NCBI RefSeq assembly: GCF_000150955.2
Contig: NW_002238029.1
Span: 1 to 35,532 of the forward strand
Source: Phaeodactylum tricornutum CCAP 1055/1
Taxonomy: Eukaryota > Bacillariophyta > Bacillariophyceae > Surirellales > Neidiaceae
DNA length: 35,532 nucleotides
Direction of reading: 5' to 3'
Part shown: positions 1 to 9,873 of the stretch, piece after piece
Layout of the letters: each line of letters begins with the position of its first letter
How positions within the stretch are numbered: position 1 is the first letter of the stretch
Program-made: the position numbers and the translations under genes
The notes under the pieces: generated by a model
Databases searched by the model: none
What the model was told of the DNA's origin: nothing
What the model saw: the letters and a program-made list of their open reading frames with translations, nothing else

Positions 1-216
1 CCTAACCCTAACCCTAACCCTAACCCTAACCCTAACCCTAACCCTAACCCTAACCCTAACCCTAACCCTAACCCTAACCCTAACCCTAACCCTAACCCTA
101 ACCCTAACCCTAACCCTAACCCTAACCCTAACCCTAACCCTAACCCTAACCCTAACCCTAACCCTAACCCTAACCCTAACCCTAACCCTAACCCTAACCC
201 TAACCCTAACCCTAAC
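1..216. repeat. Telomere, (CCCTAA)36
   Basis: Thirty-six uninterrupted copies of the hexamer CCTAAC, the C-rich strand of a TTAGGG telomere, begin at base 1. The C-rich strand reads 5' to 3' inward, so this is a true left chromosome end and everything to the right is subtelomere. There are no variant repeats; the array stops abruptly at 216 and unique sequence follows. Confidence 0.98.
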
Positions 217-867
217 AACGCTTTCCATTTCCCTAGCCATAATGGGAGTGACCAAGAGAGTTGCAGATGCAGGCAGTGTGGGGGACAAGTAAAACCAAAT
301 AGAATCCACAATAAAAATAGTACAGGATACAACAGATATCAAAATACAACCAACATGTGTGTAGAACAGCTATAGATACTACAAACACTCAAAAAAATGC
401 GTAACAGTATGCTAACTTTAAAAAGACTAGTTGATTTAGTTCCTGAAGTGCAAGCAGTGTCTCCATTTTGTAGCGTGGTAGCGTTCGTAGTGTATTTGTA
501 AACTTGTCGGTTGGCGCACACTGCTCGCGTTGAGCTTTATCCCAGCCTTATTCCGATTTTGTTCGACATCATTTAAACCCTGTCGCAAACTTTCTTTTGC
601 GGAACTCCTGTTCCCTCTGTGCCGCTTCCCCCTGCTCCTTGAAATCGCGTCGAAGATATTGCGCCTGGGATCTTCCACTCCGGTACCGTTTTCCCACTTT
701 GCCATTTGCAAAGGCCAGAAATCCTCCAAAGCGGACAATTGCTGCACCAACTACATTAATGCCTTGTCCGTGGCAGCTTGTTGGAGTTGCTCGCTAGACC
801 TCTTCCTAATGGGTGTGCCTATCATTTGAATGTTGAAGTTGTTTTGGTTGCATGACTGTGAAAATTA
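217..867. other. Subtelomeric spacer without an intact gene
   Basis: This is the first sequence inside the telomere. I see no intact gene, RNA gene or tandem repeat. The only protein-like signal is a decayed minus-strand reading frame at 436-825, listed separately. Confidence 0.6.
436..825 (-). pseudogene. Decayed protein-like reading frame, unrecognised
   Basis: From an ATG at 825 the minus strand encodes a charged, glutamine-rich helical stretch (including SSEQLQQAATDKAL), then a segment with LSALEDFWPLQMAKWENGTG. Frame is not kept throughout. A second minus-strand frame in the same stretch also reads like protein (KEQGEAAQREQEFRKRKF), as expected of an old coding fragment. I do not recognise a family. 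It could be a remnant of a gene or of a mobile element, or chance. It is the closest protein-like sequence to the telomere. Confidence 0.25.
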
Positions 868-1272
868 GAAATTTCCAAATGTTGGACGGACCGTGAGGTT
901 TTGGATGTTGCATCATACACCGTCACTGCCAGCCAGAAATTTTGATTAGGCGGGTGTTTCGGTAGGGTGTTTTCACAGCGTCACTTTACATTAGTAAGGA
1001 TTTGAAAAAGATTTTATTGCTTTAGAAAAGAAGTATTGTTCTCCGGGTTTACCAAGAGGGTTTACTTATGTTGTTGGACACTGAACCCAGAGGAATTACT
1101 TACAACATCGGACAGTGAACTGGGAGGGAATACTTATATGTCGCACTGTGAACTCAGAGGGAATATTTATATGTCGCACTGTGAACTCAGAGGGTTAACT
1201 TATGAGGAGTTTTTAGATAGATTTTATACATCATTGTAGGAAAGTACTACTCTGGGTTCTCCCTCCCCTTAG
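868..1272 (+). repeat. Interspersed subtelomeric repeat, copy 1
   Basis: This ~405-bp segment matches 9467-9873 at high identity over its whole length, while the flanks do not match. It has a ~170-bp unique head, then four tandem boxes of about 33 bp (starting near 1083, 1117, 1150 and 1183), each of the form GAACYCAGAGG plus an AT-rich TTACTTA tail. An AT-rich stretch follows, then an inverted box and a fixed end, ACTCTGGGTTCTCCCTCCCC followed by TTAG. No clear target-site duplication or terminal inverted repeat was found and it encodes no protein. It may be a non-autonomous mobile element. Its end lies inside the 3' end of the neighbouring zinc-finger ORF. Confidence 0.75.
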
Positions 1273-2559
1273 GGAAGCAGATGTATCAGCTGATCTCAAC
1301 ACAAGCTTGCCCTTGGAAATGAGGAAGCATCTAGCTGCAGCATAGACACACCCCAAGGGATATTGACTTGTGCTGGCTGGATTTTCCAGTAAGACATCAA
1401 CCAAAAGCTTGCCAATCAGACCACCTTGAATGATCTGAGTCAAAGACACACTGCACTCCAGAAGATCAGAGATCTCTTGTCTTGTCTTGACAATGATGCT
1501 AGTTCCAACACAATCATGTCTCCAGAGGAAGCATAGCAGCTTTTTCAGTTCCTTGCTCAACACACTAACATTTTCTCTCATAGAAAATGTAGTGTTCTGG
1601 ACAACTTGATTGATCTCCACTCCCTCATACAGTATCAAGCTGGCTCTGAGGTTGGCAGGCACTTCAGCAACTTCAATCCTTGCATATTGAGTCAGCCAAT
1701 CCTCTGCAATCTGAAGCAACTTGGTTAACTGAAGTTCACCAGCCTCCAGCTCACGGTATTGAAAAATGTTCTGTCTGACTTTGCTTTCAAACTGAATTGC
1801 TGAATTTCTGATATATTTTGAAAAAATGGAAATGTATCTCTGAGGACTCTCATCCTCTCTGACAAATGGCTTGATGATCAAGGCTATGGCACTGAAGGAG
1901 AGAAGATCTGATGACTTAGGAACCTCTTTTTCCTTATCTTTAGACAAATCTTCAACCACTCTATTGCACATTGTTTTGATACACAACTTTTTGACAGATC
2001 TACCCTGAGCACATTGGTCCCCCTTCTTGACTGCATTTGCAATATGACGCTCAAAACTTGATGGTCTTGAGAAAATTTCATTACAAACTCCACAGGAAAT
2101 CATCATTTTTTGTGTGTCAACGCAACAATCATCATTTATAGGTGAATTGCTGATTCTTTGTACTTCTAATTGAAGTTCCTGGAAAGTTTTACCACTATAC
2201 CCAGCATGGAATCTTTTTACGTGCCTGGAGAAGTTGGTACTATGATCTGCAGAAATTTTCTTCTTGCATATGAGGCAGTATAGTCCAAAAGGTGTAACTT
2301 GGAACACTGAATTGTCTGAATCTATGTTGACTTCATCAGTGGATAAATCTATGGATGATACTGAGGGATTGTTTTGGCCATTTGCAGGACTAGTGGATAA
2401 AGTCCTACTACTAGATGCAACATTGAAAAAATGTGATCCATGCTTTTGTAAGGGTAGGGTTTGTCCTTCTCTATCAGACTCTTTCCTCTTCTTCCCTTTG
2501 GCTGCGTAAGGATTATTTATGGCAGTGGGATGATTGTTAAGGTGGTCATTACTACTCAT
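1231..2559 (-). CDS. C2H2-like zinc-finger protein, function unknown, 3' end formed by a repeat
   Basis: An ATG-started frame of 442 codons. Residues 1-85 are low-complexity and Ser/Asn-rich with a basic patch (KGKKRK) that could be a nuclear signal. Around residues 95-120 there is a C2H2-type finger (CLIC...HVKRFH), and near 155-185 a second C2HC-like one (CGVC...H...C). Residues 210-420 are predicted mostly helical and match no family I know. The last ~15 residues (LRGGRTQSSTFLQ) are encoded by the terminus of the interspersed repeat at 868-1272, so the ORF was probably truncated or re-ended by it. It could be a gene of a larger mobile element or a truncated DNA-binding host protein. It lies only about 1 kb from the telomere. 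Confidence 0.55.
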   Translation of the reverse strand: MSSNDHLNNHPTAINNPYAAKGKKRKESDREGQTLPLQKHGSHFFNVASSSRTLSTSPANGQNNPSVSSIDLSTDEVNIDSDNSVFQVTPFGLYCLICKKKISADHSTNFSRHVKRFHAGYSGKTFQELQLEVQRISNSPINDDCCVDTQKMMISCGVCNEIFSRPSSFERHIANAVKKGDQCAQGRSVKKLCIKTMCNRVVEDLSKDKEKEVPKSSDLLSFSAIALIIKPFVREDESPQRYISIFSKYIRNSAIQFESKVRQNIFQYRELEAGELQLTKLLQIAEDWLTQYARIEVAEVPANLRASLILYEGVEINQVVQNTTFSMRENVSVLSKELKKLLCFLWRHDCVGTSIIVKTRQEISDLLECSVSLTQIIQGGLIGKLLVDVLLENPASTSQYPLGCVYAAARCFLISKGKLVLRSADTSASLRGGRTQSSTFLQ

Positions 2560-2995
2560 TTTGCTAGCTTCTGTTGTTTTGCAATGGGAGGTGTTTTTAA
2601 TGTGGTTGGCAGTGAGTGTCAGTGACAGTGGAGCTAGCTACTTAGCCCATGGAGGCTTGTGAAGGAGCCAAACCCTGCAGCCCCTTAAACCGGAGGAACA
2701 TGTCTACGTGGCAAGGTGATGACGCGACAATAACCAAATTTCGGCTGTCGTCAACAAAACGGTTTTGGTCAATGGACTAACAAAGCTTACTCCGAATCAG
2801 ATGCACCAAATTTAAGCTACTGTACACACTCATTCCGATATTCACAGGAATTAAGCGTCTACACCAGCAAACCGAAAGAGATGCACCCCACAACGGTTGC
2901 AGAGTGAATAGTGCAATCACCCTAAAGTTGACAGGAACAAAGACGGCAGGTTTGTTGTCATCAACAACAACAACAATCCTAAACAACAACACAGG
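2560..2995. other. Intergenic region between divergent ORFs
   Basis: It separates the minus-strand zinc-finger ORF from the plus-strand gene at 2996, so it could hold two promoters. Just upstream of 2996 the strand is rich in CAA triplets (about 2958-2990), a low-complexity leader. I see no repeat or other gene here. Confidence 0.5.
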
Positions 2996-3685
2996 ATGAG
3001 ATTCTCTGGTGCTCTTGGTCTCTTGTTAACGTTCAAAAGCGCTCGCGCCTTTTCGGTGCTGCCTGCCCCATCCGCGGCGACGTCGGGCAAGCACGCCTTC
3101 CGTTACCCCGCCGGCACCGTCGTGTTGACCACACACTTGTACAGTCTCCTTGACAATATCAAATCGGACTCATACAATCTCATCAGCACCAACAACAATC
3201 AGGGAGACGACGTCAACTTGTCCGATGCCTACGAAATGTTCGTCGCAGATCTTGTCTTTTCCACCAACAACCCGCGCGTCGACGAAGTGCGCATTGGACT
3301 CCGAGATCTATACAACATCATCATTGACATACAAACCCGCGTTGAAGTCAGCAAGTTGGCCGAACAACGTCAGGCCGTCAAAGCCGCTTCCGTAGAGCAG
3401 TAGCGCCGACGTGGAAGCCAATGCAGATGCCGGACAATCCAGGCTCGTGCCATTGAAACACAAACCAATAAAGAAGAAATGGACCACCAACAGGTCAAAC
3501 AGAGCTTTTACAAGACGGAAATTACGCCTGAAATTTGTTTGAGCTACGAAGGGCTTTTGAAAACAGTCCTGCCCCTGTACAGGGCGGGTGACTTTCGGAA
3601 CGTGTCCATTCTTACCAGTATCACAAAAGCACAGGTGGTTGCCGCTCCAGCATTGTGGTTGGAGCAAAAGTGGCTACATGATTAG
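2996..3685 (+). CDS. Small protein with plastid-type presequence, probable 51-nt intron
   Basis: The first open segment (2996-3400, 135 codons) begins with a hydrophobic signal peptide ending in SARAF-SVLP. This resembles the diatom ASAFAP plastid-targeting motif (aromatic residue at +1), so plastid import is inferred. It stops at a TAG at 3401-3403. The same frame reopens downstream and reads like protein to 3685 (KTEITPEICLSYEG, then ALWLEQKWLHD). Removing 3392-3442, which begins GTAGAG and ends CCAG, joins the two parts in phase (AAS then ARAIETQT) and gives about 212 residues. Either this is a short intron, or the gene is a 135-residue protein or is broken. The mature part is helical, with no family recognised. 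Confidence 0.5.
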
Positions 3686-3979
3686 AATTGACAAAGGCTT
3701 ACATGATTGTAAATTAAAAATTCTTACTTTACAGTTAATACTGTTTCCTTCAAATACACACGATGGTTTTTGGTAAATCTCAGCAAGTTGGTTGCAATGA
3801 CTAAATATATGAAGCAAGCTCCAATGGAATACTTACTCTGAGACAACAAAACAGTTTGGTCTGGAAATTCAACAGAATGTGCATTGATCCTTGTAGTGGT
3901 GGTCAAGATTTGGTCCTGTAATTGTCTGTCCCAAAATGGTTGTTTTCCGAACACGTGGCAAACGTTACAATGAATACGG

Positions 3980-5142
3980 TAACCCTAACCCTAACGTGAT
4001 ATCCCAGAGGAAGGATATGATATCCCAGAGGGAATACACGACACAAACAATTTGCGGAGAACAGCTGACTGTGAATGTGAAAGCTGTGTGCCGGACGTCC
4101 GCAGGTTAGGTGTCCCAGAGCAGTAGCTCTAACCCTATTTGATATCCCAGAGGGAATAGGTGATATCCCAGAGGAAGGATATGATATCCCAGAGGGAATA
4201 CACGACACAAACAATTTGCGGAAGAACAGCTGACTGTGAATGTGAAAGCTGTGTGCCGGACGTCCGCAGGTTAGGTGTCCCAGAGGAGTAGCTCTAACCC
4301 TATTTGATATCCCAGAGGGAATAGGTGATATCCCAGAGGAAGGATATGATATCCCAGAGGGAATACACGACACAAACAATTTGCGGAAGAACAGCTGACT
4401 GTGAATGTGAAAGCTGTGTGCCGGACGTCCGCAGGTTAGGTATCCCAGAGGAGTAGCTCGAACCCTATTTGATATCCCAGAGTGAATAGGTGATATCCCA
4501 GAGGAAGGATATGATATCCCAGAGGGAATACACGACACAAACAATTTGCGGAAGAACAGCTGACTGTGAATGTGAAAGCTGTGTGCCGGACGTCAGCAAG
4601 TTAGGTATCCCAGAGGAGTAGCTCGAACCCTATTTGATATCCCAGAGGGAATAGGTGATATCCCAGAGGAAGGATATGATATCCCAGAGGAAATACACGA
4701 CACAAACAATTTGCAGAAGAACAGCTGACTGTGAATGTGAAAGCTGTATGCTGGACGTCAGCAAGTTAGGTATCCCAGAGGAGTAGCTCGAACCCTATTT
4801 GATATCCCAGAGGGAATACATGATATCCCAGAGGAAGGATATGATATCCCAGAGGAAATACACGACACAAACAATTTGCGGAAGAACAGCTGACTGTGAA
4901 TGTGAAAGCTGTATGCTGGACGTCAGCAAGTTAGGTATCCCAGAGGAGTAGCTCGAACCCTATTTGATATCCCAGAGGGAATAGGTGATATCTCAGAGCA
5001 AAACCCTGCTATCCCAGAGGGATTACTTAGACATCCCAGAGGGAAACCCTGCTATCCCAGAGGAATTACTTAGGAAGAGTTTTTGGATAAATTTTATACA
5101 GCAAGGTATATAGTTACTACTCTGGGATACCCCTCCCCTTAG
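3980..5142 (+). repeat. 165-bp subtelomeric satellite with element-like right end
   Basis: The block opens with a short interstitial telomere stretch (TAACCCTAACCCTAAC, 3980-3995). About six tandem units follow, marked by AAGGATATGATATCC at 4011, 4175, 4340, 4505, 4670 and 4835. The period is 165 bp after the first step of 164. Each unit holds several ATCCCAGAGG boxes, a near-palindrome around GGACGTCC and a degenerate telomere-like CTAACCCTA. The right edge leaves the satellite for single boxes each followed by ATTACTTA, then ACTCTGGGATACCCCTCCCC and TTAG. That is the same end as the repeats at 868-1272 and 9467-9873. The left three units and right three units differ at shared sites (CCGCAGG against CAGCAAG), which suggests block duplication. 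Confidence 0.85.
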
Positions 5143-6029
5143 GTCAACTCTCGTCTTCTTCACCTGTCTTAAATTTCATAAAAACTTCGTAAGCTGGTTC
5201 GACAACATTCAGTGTTCTTTCTGCACCACGTGAACATGAGAATTATTGATCACTGATAACATCACATGTGAACACCACATAAATACCATATAAGTGATAT
5301 CGATATTGAATACCGTTTGAGAACCATTTCAATAAAACGCGACGAACACCATTTTCATGTCGCAACCCATAATACGAGATATTTGGCTGATATCTATCAG
5401 AGTGGAGGATCCACGATTACCGTTTGCTACAAGTCCGATAATTGTTGCTGTATAAGTAAATGTTCCATCCAAACAAACTACTTATCATCCACACATGGAT
5501 AAAGCTTGGATCCGAGCTTTTAGCAAACAATAAATTCTTGTGCAATGCACCTTCTTCGGTAGATGAAGAGATCCATGGAAGCGTCCCACCATGGAGATTT
5601 TGCCTCGTTTCAGACCGTTAGACGGATACGAAACCCAGTTACCGATCAACATGTCTACCACATGGACCATTACGAGAAACTGGCAGTATATTCCAGGCCT
5701 CTGCAGGCTTTGGCGACTCAACAACGACATGAAGAGCCAGGTATTTAGCTTTACCTCCCCAGGCACTATCGGACTTGGCGATCACTCAAACACTCAAATC
5801 ACAACGAATCACCCTACCTTTGATCCCGTTACCTCAGCGTAGAACGATGGGTCTGATAAACTAGAAAACTGCAACGATAACGGGCTAAAACGTGTCTGTG
5901 GGACCAAAGGATAGTAGATACGATAAAAAGACGTAAAACAAAGACTTATAAGCATAAACCCAAGATAAAGGGATAATGAACCCCGATATGCTTGTCGTAG
6001 GGTTTTTCTAGAGTAACTTTAACCCTTTT
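5143..6029. other. Subtelomeric spacer, no gene seen
   Basis: Only short overlapping frames are present, the longest about 90 codons. The one at 5591-5842 (plus) contains protein-like runs but has no recognisable family, and competing frames overlap it on both strands. I would not call a gene here. Confidence 0.5.
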
Positions 6030-6242
6030 TGAAACTCAGTGGCAACTTTTTGGATCCCAGTGGGATTCGTTAAGTAAAACATGAATCTCTGCGTAAAGAT
6101 AAAATATATATTCATGACTAGACTTACTACACTGAGATCTCGTTTTCCTTAGTGATTCCATTCGTAAAAAATTAATATGTGTGAAACATAAAAGTATACA
6201 TTCATATATAAATTTACTACGCCCGGATACCCTTTTCCTTAG
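6030..6242 (+). repeat. Degenerate relative of the subtelomeric repeat ends
   Basis: Two successive right-end-like segments lie here. The first has a box with ATCCCAGTGGGATT near 6055, then an AT-rich run and TTACTACACTGAGATCTCG closing with TTTTCCTTAG at 6152. The second repeats the pattern and closes with ACTACGCCCGGATACCCTTT and TCCTTAG at 6242. The arrangement and the CCTTAG terminus match the better-preserved ends at 1272, 5142 and 9873, but identity is low, so this is an older member or a tandem end duplication. Confidence 0.45.
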
Positions 6243-6641
6243 GGATTTTAATCTGGCACAATTGCCAAAGTTGGAAAGGCCTCCATATCACTTATTTTCA
6301 CCTGCCGTTGGGAAAGCCCGCCTGGCGCGCTCCTGGCATTTCTAGATCGATGCAAAATGTCTTTTTGGTATTATTGCAGGACTGTGACTTTCAATTAATG
6401 AGGCACGCCCATGTTGATGTAGTGAGGGACGACCCAGGAGTCGTATCAACAGCCGATTCGTAAGTAGAACAAGATTCTTGTTTGACTCGGTCGTAGAGTA
6501 AGGTATCAATTCCCCTCCAACGGTAACACAATCCCTTGCCCAATAACTGACAGTGAGGACGATTGATAGATTGATAAGATAGAAAGTCTTGGACCCAACA
6601 CTGAAAGCTCCGTTTGCTGCATTTTGCTGTTTTCGAGAACG
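6243..6641. other. Upstream region of the cysteine-rich surface protein gene
   Basis: This 400-bp stretch precedes the ATG at 6642. A minus-strand frame runs through it but continues antisense into the real gene and looks like its shadow. I see no repeat or distinct promoter motif. Confidence 0.4.
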
Positions 6642-9149
6642 ATGATTATACTTCGCTCCGTCGTAGCCCTTCTTGCGTTCGGCATGACAGCGGGTCAAGC
6701 GCCGACCTGTGACGTTGCGGACGCCGTGCCTAGCTTGCCGTTTCGAGTTTTGGAAGATACGCAACTGGTGAGCCCAACAGCGCAAGCTGGAGCCGATGTG
6801 TGTGGAATCGTGCCCGCTGGTAACGTACAGGGACATTGGTTCTCCTACACGGCTCAAGAAGACGGCTGCTTGGACGCCGAAGTCATTGGTCTCTCCGCAA
6901 GTGATGCTATGACGCCGCCTCTCGACCCCATCCTGTCGGTCTATACGGGGACTTGCAGTGCGCTTATGTGTACAGCCATGACCGACGACATCTCCTTGCA
7001 GAACCTCAACAGTCTCGTGGAACTTCAAGCCACTGCTGGAACAACCTACTATTTCCTGGTCACTGGTTTTGTGGGTGAAAGTGCTGGGCCCTTTTCTTTC
7101 ACCATTGCGGTAAGTTGCGTGGTTTCGCGTTGCTGATTGACGCTCTTTTGTACCCTACGTTGGAATTGTATCTAACCATCTTCATCCTTTTTGTCTCATT
7201 TCAGCCTTCTACGTCTACACAATGTGAGAATCCTTCTGCCAACCAAATCTGTCCCGTCTGTCCCAACGGTGGCGAGCCGGCTGCCGGCGCTCTCTTCGAT
7301 GGAGAGACGCTGTGTTCCGATGCCGCGGTGGCCGGCGCAATTCTCAATGACGGTGGGGAAAGCTGCGCCATTTTGCAAATCGCTGGAACCACTATTTGCG
7401 GATGCCCCACCTCTCAAGAATCTTGCCCACTTTGTCCCGGTGGAGAGGACGTTGCCAACCCAGATCTGGTCGTTTTCGGCGATGGAAGCCTGACATGCGG
7501 AACCTTGAACAGTCTTGACGGAGTCGACACCTGTGGAGCCGTTACCGCCGGGTTCGCAGCTGAATGTGGCTGCCCCGGGACAAGCCCCTGTCGTCTTTGC
7601 GATGAAACGGCAACCAATCCAAATCCTGAACGCCTCTTGTTCAACTTTCCACTGGACAGCGTTCCGTACACCTGCGCGGATGCCGAAGCGGATATTAGAG
7701 CCTCGGCTGTGCTCAACCCCATTGAGCAAGGCTGTAGTCCAAGCCTTGTGAACTTTGAGACAGGATTCGATGTCGTTGAGTTTTGCTGTTTCAACGGAGA
7801 CTTCCCAGCAATTGCGAACATTACCAATTGTGATTCAGCTAGCGTCATTACGGCCTTGCCGTTTACGGTCAGCGGTAATACAGGAGATGCCACTGCAGAA
7901 GTGAACGCCCAGGCAGAATCATGTGGCCTCCTGAACTACGGAGAACACCAGGGAGAATGGTACACCTATACCGCTAATGCGAACGGCTGTGTAACCGGCC
8001 GGACTTCCGGAAACTTAAACTCTATTTTGTTTGTGTACTCTGGAGAATGTAGCGACCTAATGTGCGTCGCGATGAACGACGACGTCTTTTTATCAGTCTC
8101 CGGAAGTGAAGTGACCTTTGATACGGTTGCTGGGACGAGGTACTTCTTTATGGTCACGGGATCTTCCTCCGACGATGTTGACACCTACACTTTTGAGATT
8201 TCAGTACGTGCTCGAAAGTCGACTATGCAACATTTGAATTCGCGCCAACGGAAAAAAAGAGAGCCGGCTTGCCTACGTATGCCTCGTGTCTTACCACATT
8301 CTTTTCCTCTCTTTTTCGTTTCAAAAGCAAATTGCAGGAAACTGTCCGAGCCCAACCGGGGGCAAACTTTGTCCCGTTTGTCCAGACGGTCGTGACCCCG
8401 ATCATACCGCATTTTACGATGACGGCCTTCTGTGTATTGACGCAGCATCCGAATTCGGAGTTGTCGACAGAGACTCACAAGATTGTGTGCTATTCCAAAC
8501 AATTGGAGCTTCCATTTGTGGCTGCCCAGTTGTTGCAACAGACACGTGCAAATTGTGTCCGAATGGAGAAGATGTCCCGGCTGTCGCGGCCGACAAGAGC
8601 ATTCCTGATGCCTTAACAACCTGCTCGCAGCTCAACGATGTCGCAGGTGCCAGCACTTGCGGAAACGTTACGGCTGGTATAGCCAATTTCTGTGAATGTC
8701 CAAGCTCCAGTCCTATTTGCAGTTTATGTGGTGCCAGCTCCACCATGTTCAACCCTGACCTTGTTCTGTTGGAAGATGAAAATTACACTTGTGGAAATGC
8801 CAACGAAGATACACAGTACTATTACCTTTGGTACCCTCTCGACCCACTGTACTATGACTTTTGGTACCCTCTTGAAACCGAGGGCTGCAACCCTAGTACT
8901 GTGGTATCCTTTATTGATAGTGGTATCAACGTGATTGACTACTGTTGCAACGGTGGTCCTTTGACGGGAACCGTCGGTCCTACGGCTACGGATTCCCCGG
9001 CGGCTGCACCCACGGCTTCCTCGGACGTCCCGACTACCGATTCCGGCTCCAGCAGTACACCGCAGTCCACCTCATCGTACGTTGCAGTTTCGTTTCGAGG
9101 TGGAATTGTCACAGCGTCCTTGTCCTTGCTTTGTTTGTTTGTCTCTTAG
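6642..9149 (+). CDS. Secreted cysteine-rich, probably GPI-anchored surface protein (3 exons)
   Basis: Exons are 6642-7109, 7205-8203 and 8328-9149; introns begin GTAAGT and GTACGT and end TTTCAG and AAAAG, both phase 0. The product is 762 residues. Residues 1-20 form a signal peptide (MIILRSVVALLAFG). About 25-156 and 361-489 are two beta-rich modules resembling the pre-peptidase C-terminal (PPC) fold (GHWFSYTA and GEWYTYTA, then TTYYFLVTG and TRYFFMVTG). About 162-358 and 490-692 are two cysteine-rich modules built on CPVCPNGG/CPVCPDG repeats. A Ser/Thr/Pro stalk (about 696-735) and a hydrophobic tail ending SLSLLCLFVS are typical of a GPI signal. A role at the cell surface or wall is inferred; no catalytic site is visible. 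I started at ATG 6642 because earlier in-frame codons are not ATG and it directly opens the signal peptide. Confidence 0.85.
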
Positions 9150-9466
9150 AAAACGGGGAGCTCCCTAGGGTCAAGAAGAATCTCTCTACATGTTCATGAC
9201 GTCTCTAGAGTTTCCTTGTTTGTTAACTTGGATCAGCCATGAGTATTTTTCTTGCTTCAGATACGCACAATTTTAAAAAAGGATACAATATGGCATTGGA
9301 GTGTCCTTGCACGCAAACAGTGTAAATTGACTGTGATCTGGCTAATGTAGCCTTAAAAATGGACGGAACAACCTATGTTTACAAACTTATTGTCAGCCAC
9401 TATGTCCTAGTTCTACAAGTGATCAATGGAGCAAATTTTATTTGTTTTCAGATACCAACAAAGGAT
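9150..9466. other. Intergenic region, no gene seen
   Basis: This AT-rich stretch follows the stop of the surface protein gene and ends where similarity to the interspersed repeat begins. It presumably holds the 3' UTR. No other structure was noticed. Confidence 0.4.
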
Positions 9467-9873
9467 GAAATTTGGAAAGGTCGGACGGACAGTGACGTTT
9501 GGATGTTGCAACATACACTGTTGTTACTGCCAGCCAGAAATCTTGATTAGGCGGGTGTTTCGGTAGGGTGTTTTCACAGCGTCACTTTAGATTAGTAAGG
9601 ATTTGAAAAAGATTTTATTGCATTAGAAAAGAACTATCGTTCTCCGGGTTAACCAAATGGGTTTACTTATGTTGTTGGACAGTGAACCCAGAGTAATTAC
9701 TTACAAAATCGGATAGTGAACTCGGAGTAATTACTTACATGTCGGATAGTGAACTCAGAGTAATTACTTACATGTCGGATAGTGAACTCAGAGTAATTAC
9801 TTAGGCGGAGTTTTTGGATAGATTATATACATCATTGTATGAAAGTACTACTCTGGGTTCTCCCTCCCCTTAG
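9467..9873 (+). repeat. Interspersed subtelomeric repeat, copy 2
   Basis: This is the second copy of the repeat at 868-1272. It has the same head (including TTAGGCGGGTGTTTCGGTAG), four 33-34 bp boxes near 9684, 9718, 9751 and 9784, and the same terminus. In this copy the boxes are more uniform (each followed by TAATTACTTA), so the arrays have been homogenised separately or this copy is younger. Its end lies about 250 bp beyond the stop of the minus-strand propeller gene. Confidence 0.75.

Noticed and set aside
3400-3980. A CRISPR array or prokaryotic features anywhere in the window
   Set aside because: Spliced genes, a telomere and eukaryotic families throughout; the repeats have no spacer structure of that kind.
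3903-4544. A 213-codon minus-strand frame with a 55-residue repeat
   Set aside because: It is open only because the satellite period (165 bp) is a multiple of three; it has no start context, no known fold and ends with the array.
5485-5842. Overlapping short frames on both strands
   Set aside because: Several compete in the same stretch and none has a recognisable family or a consistent gene structure.
6342-7028. A 228-codon minus-strand frame overlapping the surface protein gene start
   Set aside because: It lies antisense to exon 1, has no recognisable domain, and the plus-strand gene with signal peptide and splice sites explains the region.
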